A stretch of 64,000 nucleotides of DNA from an uncultured Aquimarina sp. (GCA_947492105.1 CANLMN010000010.1:1-64000); one strand, 5' to 3'. Positions 36,155 to 43,964 are shown, counted from the first letter of the stretch. Notes: generated by a model from the sequence alone, not told the origin. Numbers and translations: made by a program.

Positions 36155-36649
36155 TTAAGCTGTTCTATAGTTGGGTATTTGTCCAATGATGTTCAGGATG
36201 ATCTTGATTTCATCTTCTGAAAGTCGATCCTTAATGGTATCGATTAAGTTCTTGTTGTAAGTACTTTGATAGGCCTTAGCCACTTGCGAGACCTGAACTT
36301 TATCCTTTAATTTTCTAAACACGGCATATACTGCATCTTCGTCATCTCCACCTTCGTACCACGCGCCCCAGGACTTATGAATCTGTTTTGCAAAACTGGT
36401 GGCGCTGCTCTCACTCATTGCAATCACTTGACCATTTACATTCTGCAAAACTTTTGTGAGATAGTAAATGTCAAAAGCATTTTCTGCATCGAGATTATTT
36501 GCCGTGGTAGCCAGTTGTTTCTTTATGTGAGTCAATAGTTTGCTTGTTTTTAGATCGCGTTTGCGCTGGCGTATGGATAGAAATGAGCTTCCAACAATGA
36601 GAATTCCCATAGCACCGCCACTTACTTTATAGATAAGCTGTCTGTTCAT
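36155..36649 (-). CDS. Membrane protein with annexin-repeat-like domain, paralog 2
   Basis: 164 residues: an N-terminal helix (LIYKVSGGAMGILIVGSSFL), basic stretch, then two helical units, the second containing DDEDAVYAVFRKLKDKVQV and AKAYQSTYNKNLIDTIKDRL, closely matching paralog 1 and ending in the same IPNYRT-type tail. The pattern is that of an annexin repeat without the GxGT calcium loop. The role in the element is unknown. Confidence 0.65.
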   Translation of the reverse strand: MNRQLIYKVSGGAMGILIVGSSFLSIRQRKRDLKTSKLLTHIKKQLATTANNLDAENAFDIYYLTKVLQNVNGQVIAMSESSATSFAKQIHKSWGAWYEGGDDEDAVYAVFRKLKDKVQVSQVAKAYQSTYNKNLIDTIKDRLSEDEIKIILNIIGQIPNYRTA

Positions 36650-37092
36650 TTCCCTAATAGTTTAGTAGCGCGTCCAGCTGGCGTGAGCATCGCTAGATCT
36701 GTGATGTCTGCATCTTTTGCAGAGTTGCGTAAAACCACCACGATAAGAATGAGTGTGATGGTAAGAATGACCGGAACACCTATGGCTAAAATCTTCGTAA
36801 GGCTCTTGCCCAAACCAAAAATATTACCGCCTATTTCAGAAATATCTGCAATGGATCTGGTTGCCATATTGCTTACATCCAGCTCGTTCTTAAGCAACCA
36901 TTTATTGAATGACGGACTTGTAGTACATAGCGCAGATCCATTGGTTTTCCAAGTGACCAACCACAGCATTTTGGCATTATCCTGTCCCACTTCCTTCTTC
37001 AATTTGGTATAATAGCTCGTCCAGAAGTCACAAGGGTCGTCGGCTTCTGGAATGAGAAAGGATGTGTTTATTATGGTTACTTGCTGTGCCAT
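36646..37092 (-). CDS. Membrane protein with soluble N-terminal domain, unknown
   Basis: 148 residues: a soluble N-terminal half with WTSYYTKLKKEVGQDNAKMLWLVTW and an SALCTT motif, a linker, then a strong helix (ILAIGVPVILTITLILIVVVL) and a short cytoplasmic tail. Unrecognised. It is in the middle of the overlapping gene string (4 bp with the annexin-like paralog). Confidence 0.65.
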   Translation of the reverse strand: MAQQVTIINTSFLIPEADDPCDFWTSYYTKLKKEVGQDNAKMLWLVTWKTNGSALCTTSPSFNKWLLKNELDVSNMATRSIADISEIGGNIFGLGKSLTKILAIGVPVILTITLILIVVVLRNSAKDADITDLAMLTPAGRATKLLGK

Positions 37093-37278
37093 TTAATTGC
37101 CTAAAAGTTGATTGGCTTGTTTTTCAATTTGGTTCTGTTTGAGATCTTTCTCTTTGAGGAAAGCCACTAAGCGTTGTTTTAATTTTGCTTCTCTGGCACT
37201 TGCAACTCTCTTATCGTGATTGATGTATAGCTGTCGTCCCATCCAGAATCCTATGCCCAATGTGATGATGGTTCTCAT
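37093..37278 (-). CDS. 61-residue basic single-pass protein
   Basis: I use the ATG at 37278, one base after the amidase stop; a longer reading would overlap the amidase by about 100 bp. A short hydrophobic start (TIITLGIGFWMGRQLYI) then a Lys/Arg/Gln helix. Unknown; typical of the small membrane proteins of this run. Confidence 0.6.
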   Translation of the reverse strand: MRTIITLGIGFWMGRQLYINHDKRVASAREAKLKQRLVAFLKEKDLKQNQIEKQANQLLGN

Positions 37279-37279
37279 A

Positions 37280-37774
37280 TTAAAATCCTTGATAAATATT
37301 ACACTTGGGAATTTCCAGTTCTCCCAGCCATTCCTTGACACTAAAACCAGGTTTATCACTATCCTGTTTTGTGGCAATCTCATTAAAACCCACGATGATG
37401 ATTTCTGGAAACCTAATAGTATAAAATCGTATCACGGCTTCTAGTGTGGCGGTTTGTTCTTCGGTACGTGTGTCTTTCCACCACGCTTCTTTGAGTGTTC
37501 TGCCACCTACATAAGCAAGGTTTTTCACATTGCCAGTAATACCATATCTGCCTTGTGAGATGCCCCAAAGATCTACTTCTGTCGGACTGTCTTCTGGGAT
37601 AATGGTTTCTAAAATGCCATTCTGCAATACGAGATAATCAAAGCCTGGACGGTTCCAACCAAAACCACCATTACGTTTGTCATTGGTATGTTTTTCGATG
37701 ATCGTTCTTGCATCGAGATCTAAGGCTTCGCTGGTATCGGTACTGTGTATAACTAAAAAATCTACGTCTTTCAT
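37280..37774 (-). CDS. Amidase-2/PGRP-fold protein, zinc site apparently incomplete
   Basis: 164 residues with the N-acetylmuramoyl-L-alanine amidase (type 2) layout: DFLVIHSTDT holds the first zinc His, then FGWNRPGFDYLV and LAYVGGRTLKEAW as in T7 lysozyme-like enzymes. Where the family normally has GHNE/GHRD and a Cys before PGF, this protein reads VGFNEIATKQ and DKPGF. Two of three expected ligands (His to Phe, Cys to Lys) therefore seem absent. It may bind the cell wall without cutting it. Overlaps the NlpC/P60-like gene by 4 bp. Confidence 0.78.
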   Translation of the reverse strand: MKDVDFLVIHSTDTSEALDLDARTIIEKHTNDKRNGGFGWNRPGFDYLVLQNGILETIIPEDSPTEVDLWGISQGRYGITGNVKNLAYVGGRTLKEAWWKDTRTEEQTATLEAVIRFYTIRFPEIIIVGFNEIATKQDSDKPGFSVKEWLGELEIPKCNIYQGF

Positions 37775-38223
37775 TTTATTGAATTTTGAGTGATGGAATT
37801 ATTGAGTTTTCTAAAACCAAGTAATCGGTAAACTGGATATGCTTTGATGTTTACTTGATTGTTCTGGTTGCCACCCAGACAGTAGATGCATTTCTTGTCT
37901 TCAGAATAGCCGATAAAGAATGCCACGTGACCTTTCCAACTGTTCTTCTTACTACGCCAAAAAACCACAATATCTCCTATGGCTGGTTGCTTTGTTTCTG
38001 TTCCTACTTTCAGCCAAGAACGTGCTGTGAGTTGATTGCTCATTTCCTTTCCACATTCTAGGGCAACCCAGTTTGTAAAAGCAGAGCACCAAGCGGTTTC
38101 ATCGGTCGTGACCCACGTATGACCTATCTTTTCAAAATAATCCAATATTACAGGATTATGTTTTTGACCAACCAGTTCCGTGACTCCGTATTGGCTCAAA
38201 GCCGTGTTGATGATTGAATTCAT
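37771..38223 (-). CDS. NlpC/P60- or CHAP-like cysteine peptidase (TIGR02594 type)
   Basis: 150 residues with the catalytic set intact: Cys in TAWCSAFTNW, His in WKGHVAFFIGY and a polar residue in LGGNQNNQVNI. The GDIVVFWR strand before the His is characteristic of TIGR02594 family proteins from phages and bacteria. It cleaves peptidoglycan peptides. It starts inside the end of the secreted propeller-like gene (4-bp overlap), in the element's cell-wall module. Confidence 0.82.
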   Translation of the reverse strand: MNSIINTALSQYGVTELVGQKHNPVILDYFEKIGHTWVTTDETAWCSAFTNWVALECGKEMSNQLTARSWLKVGTETKQPAIGDIVVFWRSKKNSWKGHVAFFIGYSEDKKCIYCLGGNQNNQVNIKAYPVYRLLGFRKLNNSITQNSIK

Positions 38224-39698
38224 AAAATGGATTTGAATGGATTCTTAGGAACTCGTTTGGGGACGCCTTTACTCATTTGCACCCCATAGGCAAGCGACGC
38301 CTTTTCTGGAAGTAGATTGTACATTTCCAGCTTTTTGTAATACAGAATGAATGTGATGGTCTGCAATGCACCAATCTTAAAACACCAGCTGTTCTGGCCA
38401 TCCAGCATCACACCATCTACACCAAAAACTTCTGATACATTCTGAAAACTCTGCGGACTTTGGTAATTACCAAGCGAAAGTGTTTTGCAGATCTCTTTTC
38501 CTGCAATGCTCTTTTGTAGCAGTTGCAAGGCATTTACACAACGTTCTCCAGAGGCGACGATTTTAAGGTGCTTCAACATTCCTGGACTAAACTTAAAATC
38601 TTCGCGCTCTTCGTGATATTCATCATTGATGGTTACCGTTGGACTTTTGGAAGAATTAAAAATGCTCAAAAGATTGAGTTGTGTAGTGACTTTAGCAATT
38701 TTAGATGTTGATTCACTATCCACCAATCGAAACTGGTCTTGTATATCCCAAGGTGTTTCCGTTTGGGCCTGCGTTTCGGCATTGATGCGCGTCGTACTTT
38801 TAGAAACTATGTTTTTGATTATAAGTTCATTTGTCTCGTTATCAAAGCGTATTTCCGTAGGTCGTTTTCCAGTCCTATTAGCATCTACCACTTTGTGATT
38901 TAAACCGATGTGATACATCATATTATTTACTGAACCTATGACATACACCATTCCGTAGAAATAGCCAGAATTTGTATTTATGGCCAGCGCTACTGGCGAA
39001 ACCGTTCCAGGCATCGCATTCTCCGTCAATGGAATTGTAGCAATTACAGTCCCATCACGAGCAACTACCGAAACAGAATCCGAAAGCTGATTGGCCACAT
39101 ACAATAAATCATTTGCAGGGTTAAGCACTACTTGCTGTGGATGCGTACCTACCAAAACATCTATTTTTTCGGCGTTCTCAATAAATAAAGGGTCTGTGAT
39201 AGGCTTATCGCTATTACCACCCCAAAGACAAACATTTCTGGTGTCTGGCGTGTGATTTTTGACAGTTACCTGCATTACATCAAACTCATCGTGCAGGTAT
39301 TTTTGATACTGTTTAAAACCTTCCTTTTGTTTTTGGTCTTTTATGAGATTACGCTTTCGCGAAAGCGGACTTCTACCAGAACCACAATCAGAAATTTCCA
39401 TAACACCTTCATCGGTCGCATAGAAAACAGCATCTCTTGAAGGGTCGCAATTTCTCTTTCTTGTTTCTGGAAAAGCAACGTGCATCACGCCAGATCGTGT
39501 ACCCCATTTTTTTAAATCGGTTCTGTATTTTGCAGAATTATCTTTCATATAAGCATCTTCGTTAGAATGGATTGTCCTTTTAATAACCGCAGGATCTTCG
39601 CAACTTTCACAGGCGAAAGTTTCTGTGTTTTTGGACGTTAATTTTATCGTTGCGCCCATTGTAAATACTGCCATTGTGATAAGAAATAGTTTATGCAT
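38220..39698 (-). CDS. Secreted propeller-like protein, spike candidate
   Basis: 492 residues, an N-terminal signal-like segment, several Cys pairs (ACESCED), a central stretch with beta-propeller (YVTN-like) blades (HPQQVVLNPANDLLYVANQ, SDSVSVVARDGTVIATIPL), and a separate C-terminal domain (about 350-492) that I do not recognise. It is the largest protein of the left block, which suits a host-contact or spike role, but nothing in the sequence proves it. The palindrome is read as PLSRKRN (39352-39367). Confidence 0.6.
   Translation of the reverse strand: MHKLFLITMAVFTMGATIKLTSKNTETFACESCEDPAVIKRTIHSNEDAYMKDNSAKYRTDLKKWGTRSGVMHVAFPETRKRNCDPSRDAVFYATDEGVMEISDCGSGRSPLSRKRNLIKDQKQKEGFKQYQKYLHDEFDVMQVTVKNHTPDTRNVCLWGGNSDKPITDPLFIENAEKIDVLVGTHPQQVVLNPANDLLYVANQLSDSVSVVARDGTVIATIPLTENAMPGTVSPVALAINTNSGYFYGMVYVIGSVNNMMYHIGLNHKVVDANRTGKRPTEIRFDNETNELIIKNIVSKSTTRINAETQAQTETPWDIQDQFRLVDSESTSKIAKVTTQLNLLSIFNSSKSPTVTINDEYHEEREDFKFSPGMLKHLKIVASGERCVNALQLLQKSIAGKEICKTLSLGNYQSPQSFQNVSEVFGVDGVMLDGQNSWCFKIGALQTITFILYYKKLEMYNLLPEKASLAYGVQMSKGVPKRVPKNPFKSIL
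39352..39367. repeat. CGCTTTCGCGAAAGCG palindrome, copy 12
   Basis: Perfect copy inside the propeller-like gene, read in the LSRKR frame. Confidence 0.9.
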
Positions 39699-40449
39699 TT
39701 GCTCTATAATTTTCTATGAAGGCAACCACGTCCTTGGTGCGCTGTACCTGTGATGCGCCCACGTGATGTGGATTATTGCCAAAAACCTTGGTCACGGCAT
39801 AAATGGCTTCAATCGTCGGGAAACCGTAGTCCAGATATTTCTTAATGCCACAGAGATCTGCTGTTTTTTGACTTCTAGTATTAAGGAACCAATGGCATCC
39901 TTCGTGGGCAAGAATTGCCACGCGGATAGGAATGGTATAGCCAATGAATAAGCGCTGTGAGATCTGTACACGTGGCATCTTGCGATGTGTGCGCGCCGGT
40001 GTGATTAATTCCTTTCCAAAAGCATCTGTTATCGTAGGTAAGTATTGAAATAGAAACTCGTGGTTTTTGGAATCGTAAAAGCCTGTAGGCGTGTGTCCCG
40101 CTTTTTGGGCAAAGTCTATGGCAAAATCCATAAAGCGATGTTGCTCGGTAGTTGCCCAGACTTCGGCAGGTTTCATTTTTTCTACCTTGAAGTAGCTCAT
40201 ATCAAACTGATAGTCTTCTCCAGAAACTTTGTCAAACAGCTCCATTTCCAGTACTTCTGGCGTTACGGGAAGCGAGATCACAAATTCTCGTTTCTCATCG
40301 CCTTCATAGAACTGCGCTTTTCTCCTGAAATAATACGTATTAGGATATCGCGGATCGTACACGCGTATGCCCAACTGCACTGGCATTTTGGACTTGATAC
40401 CCAGTCGTATTTTGAAACGCTCTTTATTTGATGGAATCGGGATAATCAT
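39691..40449 (-). CDS. Zincin-type metalloprotease-like protein
   Basis: 252 residues, a beta-rich N-terminal domain (about 1-90) followed by a helical domain with HEGCHW (HExxH zinc motif) and, about 11 residues on, TADLCGIKKYLDYGFP, which supplies an Asp third-ligand candidate. The domain arrangement is unusual and I do not know the family. Inference: a protein-processing enzyme of the element, such as a maturation protease. Overlaps both neighbouring genes by 4-8 bp. Confidence 0.68.
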   Translation of the reverse strand: MIIPIPSNKERFKIRLGIKSKMPVQLGIRVYDPRYPNTYYFRRKAQFYEGDEKREFVISLPVTPEVLEMELFDKVSGEDYQFDMSYFKVEKMKPAEVWATTEQHRFMDFAIDFAQKAGHTPTGFYDSKNHEFLFQYLPTITDAFGKELITPARTHRKMPRVQISQRLFIGYTIPIRVAILAHEGCHWFLNTRSQKTADLCGIKKYLDYGFPTIEAIYAVTKVFGNNPHHVGASQVQRTKDVVAFIENYRANA

Positions 40450-40886
40450 TGGCTATACAGTTGCTTGTTCTTTCTATTCTTAATAACCACTAATCCCACA
40501 ACGCCAACTACGACCACGCCACCTAGAACAAAAACTATGGTGGGAATACCTTTCTTTTCTTCTTCAGGAACATCTGCCGTACCGATTGAAAAATCAAAAT
40601 CTGATGCAGGTTCATTAGCACCGCCAAATCCTGTGGGAGGTGTTGGTTTTGTAATCGTATCGATAGCAGCACCTATAGCCGTTGCTCCGCCCATATCCTG
40701 AACGGCGTTACCCAGTTTAGAAAAGAAGGCTTTGCTTTTAGCGCGTCGTGCAATGCGCTTCGGTGCGCTGCGTCTTGCCGCTCTTCGCGCTTTTCGTTTG
40801 GCACGACGCGCACGACGTTTCTTTTTGTTGCCAAAGAAATCGTCATAATTATCGTCTAGAATGTATTCTGTTTCTCCTGTAATCAT
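40446..40886 (-). CDS. Arg-rich protein with C-terminal membrane helix, type 1
   Basis: 146 residues in three parts: an acidic N-terminus (LDDNYDDFFG), a very basic block (KKKRRARRAKRKARRAARR and more, about residues 21-48), a Gly/Pro-rich linker, and a membrane helix (IVFVLGGVVVVGVVGLVVI) with a basic end. The same plan recurs at 41086. A protein bridging DNA and membrane is the natural reading. No family recognised. Confidence 0.68.
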   Translation of the reverse strand: MITGETEYILDDNYDDFFGNKKKRRARRAKRKARRAARRSAPKRIARRAKSKAFFSKLGNAVQDMGGATAIGAAIDTITKPTPPTGFGGANEPASDFDFSIGTADVPEEEKKGIPTIVFVLGGVVVVGVVGLVVIKNRKNKQLYSQ

Positions 40887-40889
40887 ACG

Positions 40890-41117
40890 TTATAGTACTT
40901 CCAGAACACGCAAGGTGCTTCCGTTGGGTTCGTAGTTTATTTTGTGGTAACTTTTACCTACAAATGGATAGCTTTTGGCTTCGCCTGGAAGAAGGGAAAC
41001 GCCATTTACTTGAGCCGTTTTTTCTCCTATATTCTTGACAGACCCATACAGAAATCCTTCCTGGAAACTTCCATCGTCAGATACTTCACTTTCCTTTATT
41101 TGCGCCAGTATGTCCAT
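40890..41117 (-). CDS. Small beta-rich soluble protein
   Basis: About 75 residues from the ATG at 41117; the longer frame would need a TTG. Predicted beta strands (FLYGSVKNIGEKTAQVNGVSL, SYHKINYE, STLRVLEVL). It overlaps the Arg-rich type 2 gene by 32 bp. As one of few soluble proteins it is a minor structural candidate. Unknown. Confidence 0.55.
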   Translation of the reverse strand: MDILAQIKESEVSDDGSFQEGFLYGSVKNIGEKTAQVNGVSLLPGEAKSYPFVGKSYHKINYEPNGSTLRVLEVL

Positions 41118-41661
41118 TGCTTTTCTTTTTGATTTGAATGTATTTATAGATGCCAAAACCTACAGCGCCAGTAACTCCGACGATAGCAATGATCTTAACC
41201 ACCTTCGCTGTTTTACCGTCCGACTTCATTGCCTTTTCTGCTGCTGCTTTCTCCACTGTTGCAGGAACTTGAAGGCTTGCTATTTGCGCTTTTGTAACCT
41301 TTTGATCTTTACTGATAGGCTTGCCCTTTTTTATCAAGGTGGGCTTGAATATAGGTTTGCTAGGTAGCTTGGTTTTTATAGGTGTTCCTTTGGGAATTAA
41401 GATGCTTACTGGGACTTTAGATGGCAGCTTTTTACGAACTACTTTCTTTTTCCTAATAGGTCTTGGTCTTCCTTTTACAATAGGTGGTCGTCGCAAGATT
41501 TTCCGTCTAGGTGCGATTTTGATACGTCTATTTGGGGCACGTCTTGCGATTCTTCTTGCCTTTCTGCGCTGTCTACGTATTTTCCTGCGACCACGTCTAA
41601 AGTTGTCGTAATCTCCATCGTCGTACACGTCATAATCTGTTAATCCGAATGTGTTTGTCAT
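41086..41661 (-). CDS. Arg-rich protein with C-terminal membrane helix, type 2
   Basis: 191 residues: an acidic/Tyr start (DYDVYDDGDYDN), a long Arg/Lys block (about 22-75, with RRGRRKIRRQRRKARRIARR), a Lys/Pro-rich linker, and a membrane helix (IIAIVGVTGAVGFGIYKYI). The plan matches the type 1 protein at 40446; they may be diverged paralogs. It probably binds nucleic acid at a membrane. Overlaps the next gene by 4 bp. Confidence 0.68.
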   Translation of the reverse strand: MTNTFGLTDYDVYDDGDYDNFRRGRRKIRRQRRKARRIARRAPNRRIKIAPRRKILRRPPIVKGRPRPIRKKKVVRKKLPSKVPVSILIPKGTPIKTKLPSKPIFKPTLIKKGKPISKDQKVTKAQIASLQVPATVEKAAAEKAMKSDGKTAKVVKIIAIVGVTGAVGFGIYKYIQIKKKSNGHTGANKGK

Positions 41662-42281
41662 AGCTGTTGTGGCATTTGCGCACGTTGACCGCCATACGGC
41701 ATCGGTGGCTGTTTGGACTTCATTAATATCGCTGCACCTATGCCCAGAACCACCACACCGCCGCCTATCATCAGCATCATATTGGTTTTCTTTTTTGCTT
41801 CGGCTTCCTTGCGTTTTTGTTCTTCTCGACGGCGTTCTTCTGCCTGTCGTCGCTCTTCATCACGGCGGCGTTGTTCTTCACGCATCTGTTGCATACGGCG
41901 CTCCATATCTCTTTTGGCCGCAGCTGCCTGAGCTGCCGCTGCGGCTGCTGCATTAGTATTGCCACCAGAACTACGGCGTTTTTTCTTTTTGAAGAGACCG
42001 CCCAGGATTCCCACGGCACCTTTGGCCACGGCTCCCCAAAACTCGTCCTCGCGACCTGCAAGTCTGGATATGAGTTCTGCAAGCGCTTTCGCGAAAGCGG
42101 AATTATCATCCTTCATCAGTTCTACAGTCTCATTAATGAGTGCCTTGTGTGATGGCCTGTCACGGAAAGTGATCCCATAGACACGCAAGAGCTGTTGCAG
42201 TTCTAAGGGATAGTGCAGGATCAGGTATGAGATATCATCTATCGCCTGATTGTATTTCAATTGTTTGGTTTTATTTGCCAT
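41658..42281 (-). CDS. Charged-helix membrane protein
   Basis: 207 residues: a helical N-terminal domain (about 1-95, carrying SAFAKAL from palindrome copy 13), a poly-Ala stretch, a long Arg/Glu helix (RRMQQMREEQRRRDEERR and on, probably a single alpha-helix or coiled coil) and a membrane helix (MLMIGGGVVVLGIGAAILM) with a Gln/Pro tail. Unrecognised; a membrane component of the element. Confidence 0.65.
   Translation of the reverse strand: MANKTKQLKYNQAIDDISYLILHYPLELQQLLRVYGITFRDRPSHKALINETVELMKDDNSAFAKALAELISRLAGREDEFWGAVAKGAVGILGGLFKKKKRRSSGGNTNAAAAAAAQAAAAKRDMERRMQQMREEQRRRDEERRQAEERRREEQKRKEAEAKKKTNMMLMIGGGVVVLGIGAAILMKSKQPPMPYGGQRAQMPQQL
42084..42099. repeat. CGCTTTCGCGAAAGCG palindrome, copy 13
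   Basis: Perfect copy inside the charged-helix protein gene, read in the AFAKA frame. Confidence 0.9.
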
Positions 42282-42936
42282 TTTTTAAGTCAAATTTTAT
42301 GCTCGCACCTACCAGAACACCTGCGATAAATACGACGCCAAAAAGCAACATCTCATCTTTTGTGATATGGATGCCTTTGGGTTTCTCGGCAGCTACTTCT
42401 GGTTTGGATTCTGGTTTGCTTTCCTTGCGTTTGCGCAGTTCGTTCCAGACCATTTGAACTTCCTGTGCTAGGTTTTTGTCTTCCAGATCTTCATTGGATC
42501 GCTTTACGATGTCCTGATAATACTTCTCTAGGGCTTTATCATCATAGGAATTGAACTGATCCAGAAAACTGTCTTCATCTCCAGAACCTGCATAGTTGGA
42601 ATGACCGCAGGATTTACAATAGTTTTCCGCTTTCGTACTTCGGCTACGCTCAGTATGAACTACAGCGTTTTCACCACAGGCAGCACATTTGGAATTTTCA
42701 ACAGTATTTACCTGAAGTATCGCTGCCTTGTCTGGATGAATTTCTAAAAGATCCTTGATGACCTTTCTCCCTTTGTTCTTTACAAGTTCTTTGACCGCCT
42801 GGGACAGATGTTGCTGGTTATCAATTTTTTCAAAACCGTAATCAAACAAGATGTCATTTGCGGCATCTGTGTTATGAAAGACGATATAGTCTATCCTGTT
42901 CTGTGCGAGATTTTTGGGGTTATTGTTGCGTTTCAT
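42271..42936 (-). CDS. Zinc-ribbon membrane protein with repeat insertion
   Basis: 221 residues: a helical N-terminus, then two CxxC pairs (KCAACGEN and YCKSCGH), a charged linker, and a C-terminal helix (DEMLLFGVVFIAGVLVGASI). Between the two CxxC pairs the 32-bp dispersed repeat adds HTERSRSTKAE in frame (about residues 93-103), lengthening the ribbon loop. The first gene after the capsid-like gene's terminator, so it may need its own promoter or read-through. Function unknown. Confidence 0.65.
   Translation of the reverse strand: MKRNNNPKNLAQNRIDYIVFHNTDAANDILFDYGFEKIDNQQHLSQAVKELVKNKGRKVIKDLLEIHPDKAAILQVNTVENSKCAACGENAVVHTERSRSTKAENYCKSCGHSNYAGSGDEDSFLDQFNSYDDKALEKYYQDIVKRSNEDLEDKNLAQEVQMVWNELRKRKESKPESKPEVAAEKPKGIHITKDEMLLFGVVFIAGVLVGASIKFDLKNGK
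42629..42660. repeat. 32-bp dispersed repeat, copy B
   Basis: Matches copy A (21165-21196) at 27 of 32 positions, same orientation and the same reading frame. Lies between the two CxxC pairs of the zinc-ribbon gene. Confidence 0.75.
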
Positions 42937-42955
42937 AGGGTGTCGTTAAAAAAGA

Positions 42956-42997
42956 ACAGCCAGAGCTAGGTTTGGGGGAAACCGTGACTCTGGCTGT
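42956..42997 (-). terminator. Strong terminator after the candidate structural gene
   Basis: On the minus strand a 10-bp perfect stem (ACAGCCAGAG / CTCTGGCTGT, arms at 42988-42997 and 42956-42965) is followed by TTCTTTTTT. It lies about 40 bp past the stop of the gene at 43039. It is the only clear terminator inside this gene run, so that gene is likely transcribed to a much higher level than the genes after it. Confidence 0.8.
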
Positions 42998-43038
42998 CTC
43001 AATTAGGGAAAGAGTCAAGACTCAAGTCGGAGCTCCAA

Positions 43039-43950
43039 CTATCGTCTCTTACGTCTTACAAGGCGTGACTTAGACCGTCTCGCCACCGGTTTTCTGACAT
43101 ATCGACGACGGCTTACAGGTCTCCTGCGAGAACGTCTCACTCTACGTCTGGGACGCCCTAATGGTCTGGGTTTTCTACGACTGCGTATCAGGTCCAGTTG
43201 TGGAAGTCCAGTCGTACGTGGTGCACGAGAGAGTTCTGCAACGTTCTGACCTTTAAGCAAGTTGCCCAGATTTGCTCTTGCTTTAATGGTAAATGTGAAT
43301 ACGGCTGTAACGCCATCCTCTACCATAATCTGTAGGGAATCCTGTCCCGTCACGTCCATCTCGAAGTTGTCATCGTCAATGAGCGTTTGGGTAAAGTTTT
43401 GTGGCGAAGTCGCATTACGCGGTTGATACACTCTGGTCGTTTTTGAACCTGAAGCTGTTCTACGCTCCACGCGCAGTACATTATCAAACTGTAGCGGATT
43501 GCTCACAGAGTACTTCATTCCCGATATTTTAAAAGGGTTTGCCTTACTCTCTTCACGTACTTCCTTGTGACTGGATTCTTCTATCTCTACGGTCACACCA
43601 TTAGGCTGTGCTGCCTCACGGTTACCGCCAAAAACATTTGCCTCTGCCGCTGCGCCAGATTTGTTTGTGATCACTACCGTTAGGGTACGGTCGTTAGGAT
43701 CAATCTTGCCTACTGTGGCTGCGGTGTAATCGTCATAATCATCTTCGTACTCAACTTCATCTGCATAATCGTCATAGTCGTCGTACTCGTCTTCAAACTC
43801 ATCATCATAACCATCTTCTAGGCCTTCAAAGCCTGTATCGAAGTCGTCCTCATCGTCATAGTCATCGTAGTCTTCTTCGTGGTCGTAATCGTCGTATTGG
43901 TTTTCTGCGTCTTCTTCGTAGCGCATTAACTCGTCGTTATAATCTTTCAT
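43039..43950 (-). CDS. Acidic/Arg-tailed protein, candidate major structural protein
   Basis: 303 residues from the ATG at 43950; the longer frame would need a TTG. Three parts: a very acidic Asp/Tyr/Glu stretch (about 7-85), a beta-rich core (about 90-245, with strands such as TLTVVITNKSG, VTVEIEES and AVFTFTIKARA), and an Arg-rich tail (about 255-303). The size of the core suits a single jelly-roll, and the basic tail suits DNA contact, as in capsid proteins. It has its own terminator and a small hairpin in its leader (43965-43981). No family recognised; capsid identity is a hypothesis. Confidence 0.55.
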   Translation of the reverse strand: MKDYNDELMRYEEDAENQYDDYDHEEDYDDYDDEDDFDTGFEGLEDGYDDEFEDEYDDYDDYADEVEYEDDYDDYTAATVGKIDPNDRTLTVVITNKSGAAAEANVFGGNREAAQPNGVTVEIEESSHKEVREESKANPFKISGMKYSVSNPLQFDNVLRVERRTASGSKTTRVYQPRNATSPQNFTQTLIDDDNFEMDVTGQDSLQIMVEDGVTAVFTFTIKARANLGNLLKGQNVAELSRAPRTTGLPQLDLIRSRRKPRPLGRPRRRVRRSRRRPVSRRRYVRKPVARRSKSRLVRRKRR

Positions 43951-43964
43951 TAGTCTGGGATTTG

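Noticed and set aside
35617-36186. Longer starts at TTG/GTG codons for several element genes (36186, 41156, 43977, 44266)
   Set aside because: Internal ATGs at 36144, 41117, 43950 and 44203 give sensible starts; in the first three cases the longer start is a TTG, and the extensions add no visible domain or signal.
43690-43950. Dense repeats of GTCGTCATAGTC type, looking like a satellite or CRISPR array
   Set aside because: It is the coding sequence of an Asp/Tyr/Glu-rich protein segment. Units are irregular and there are no spacers.
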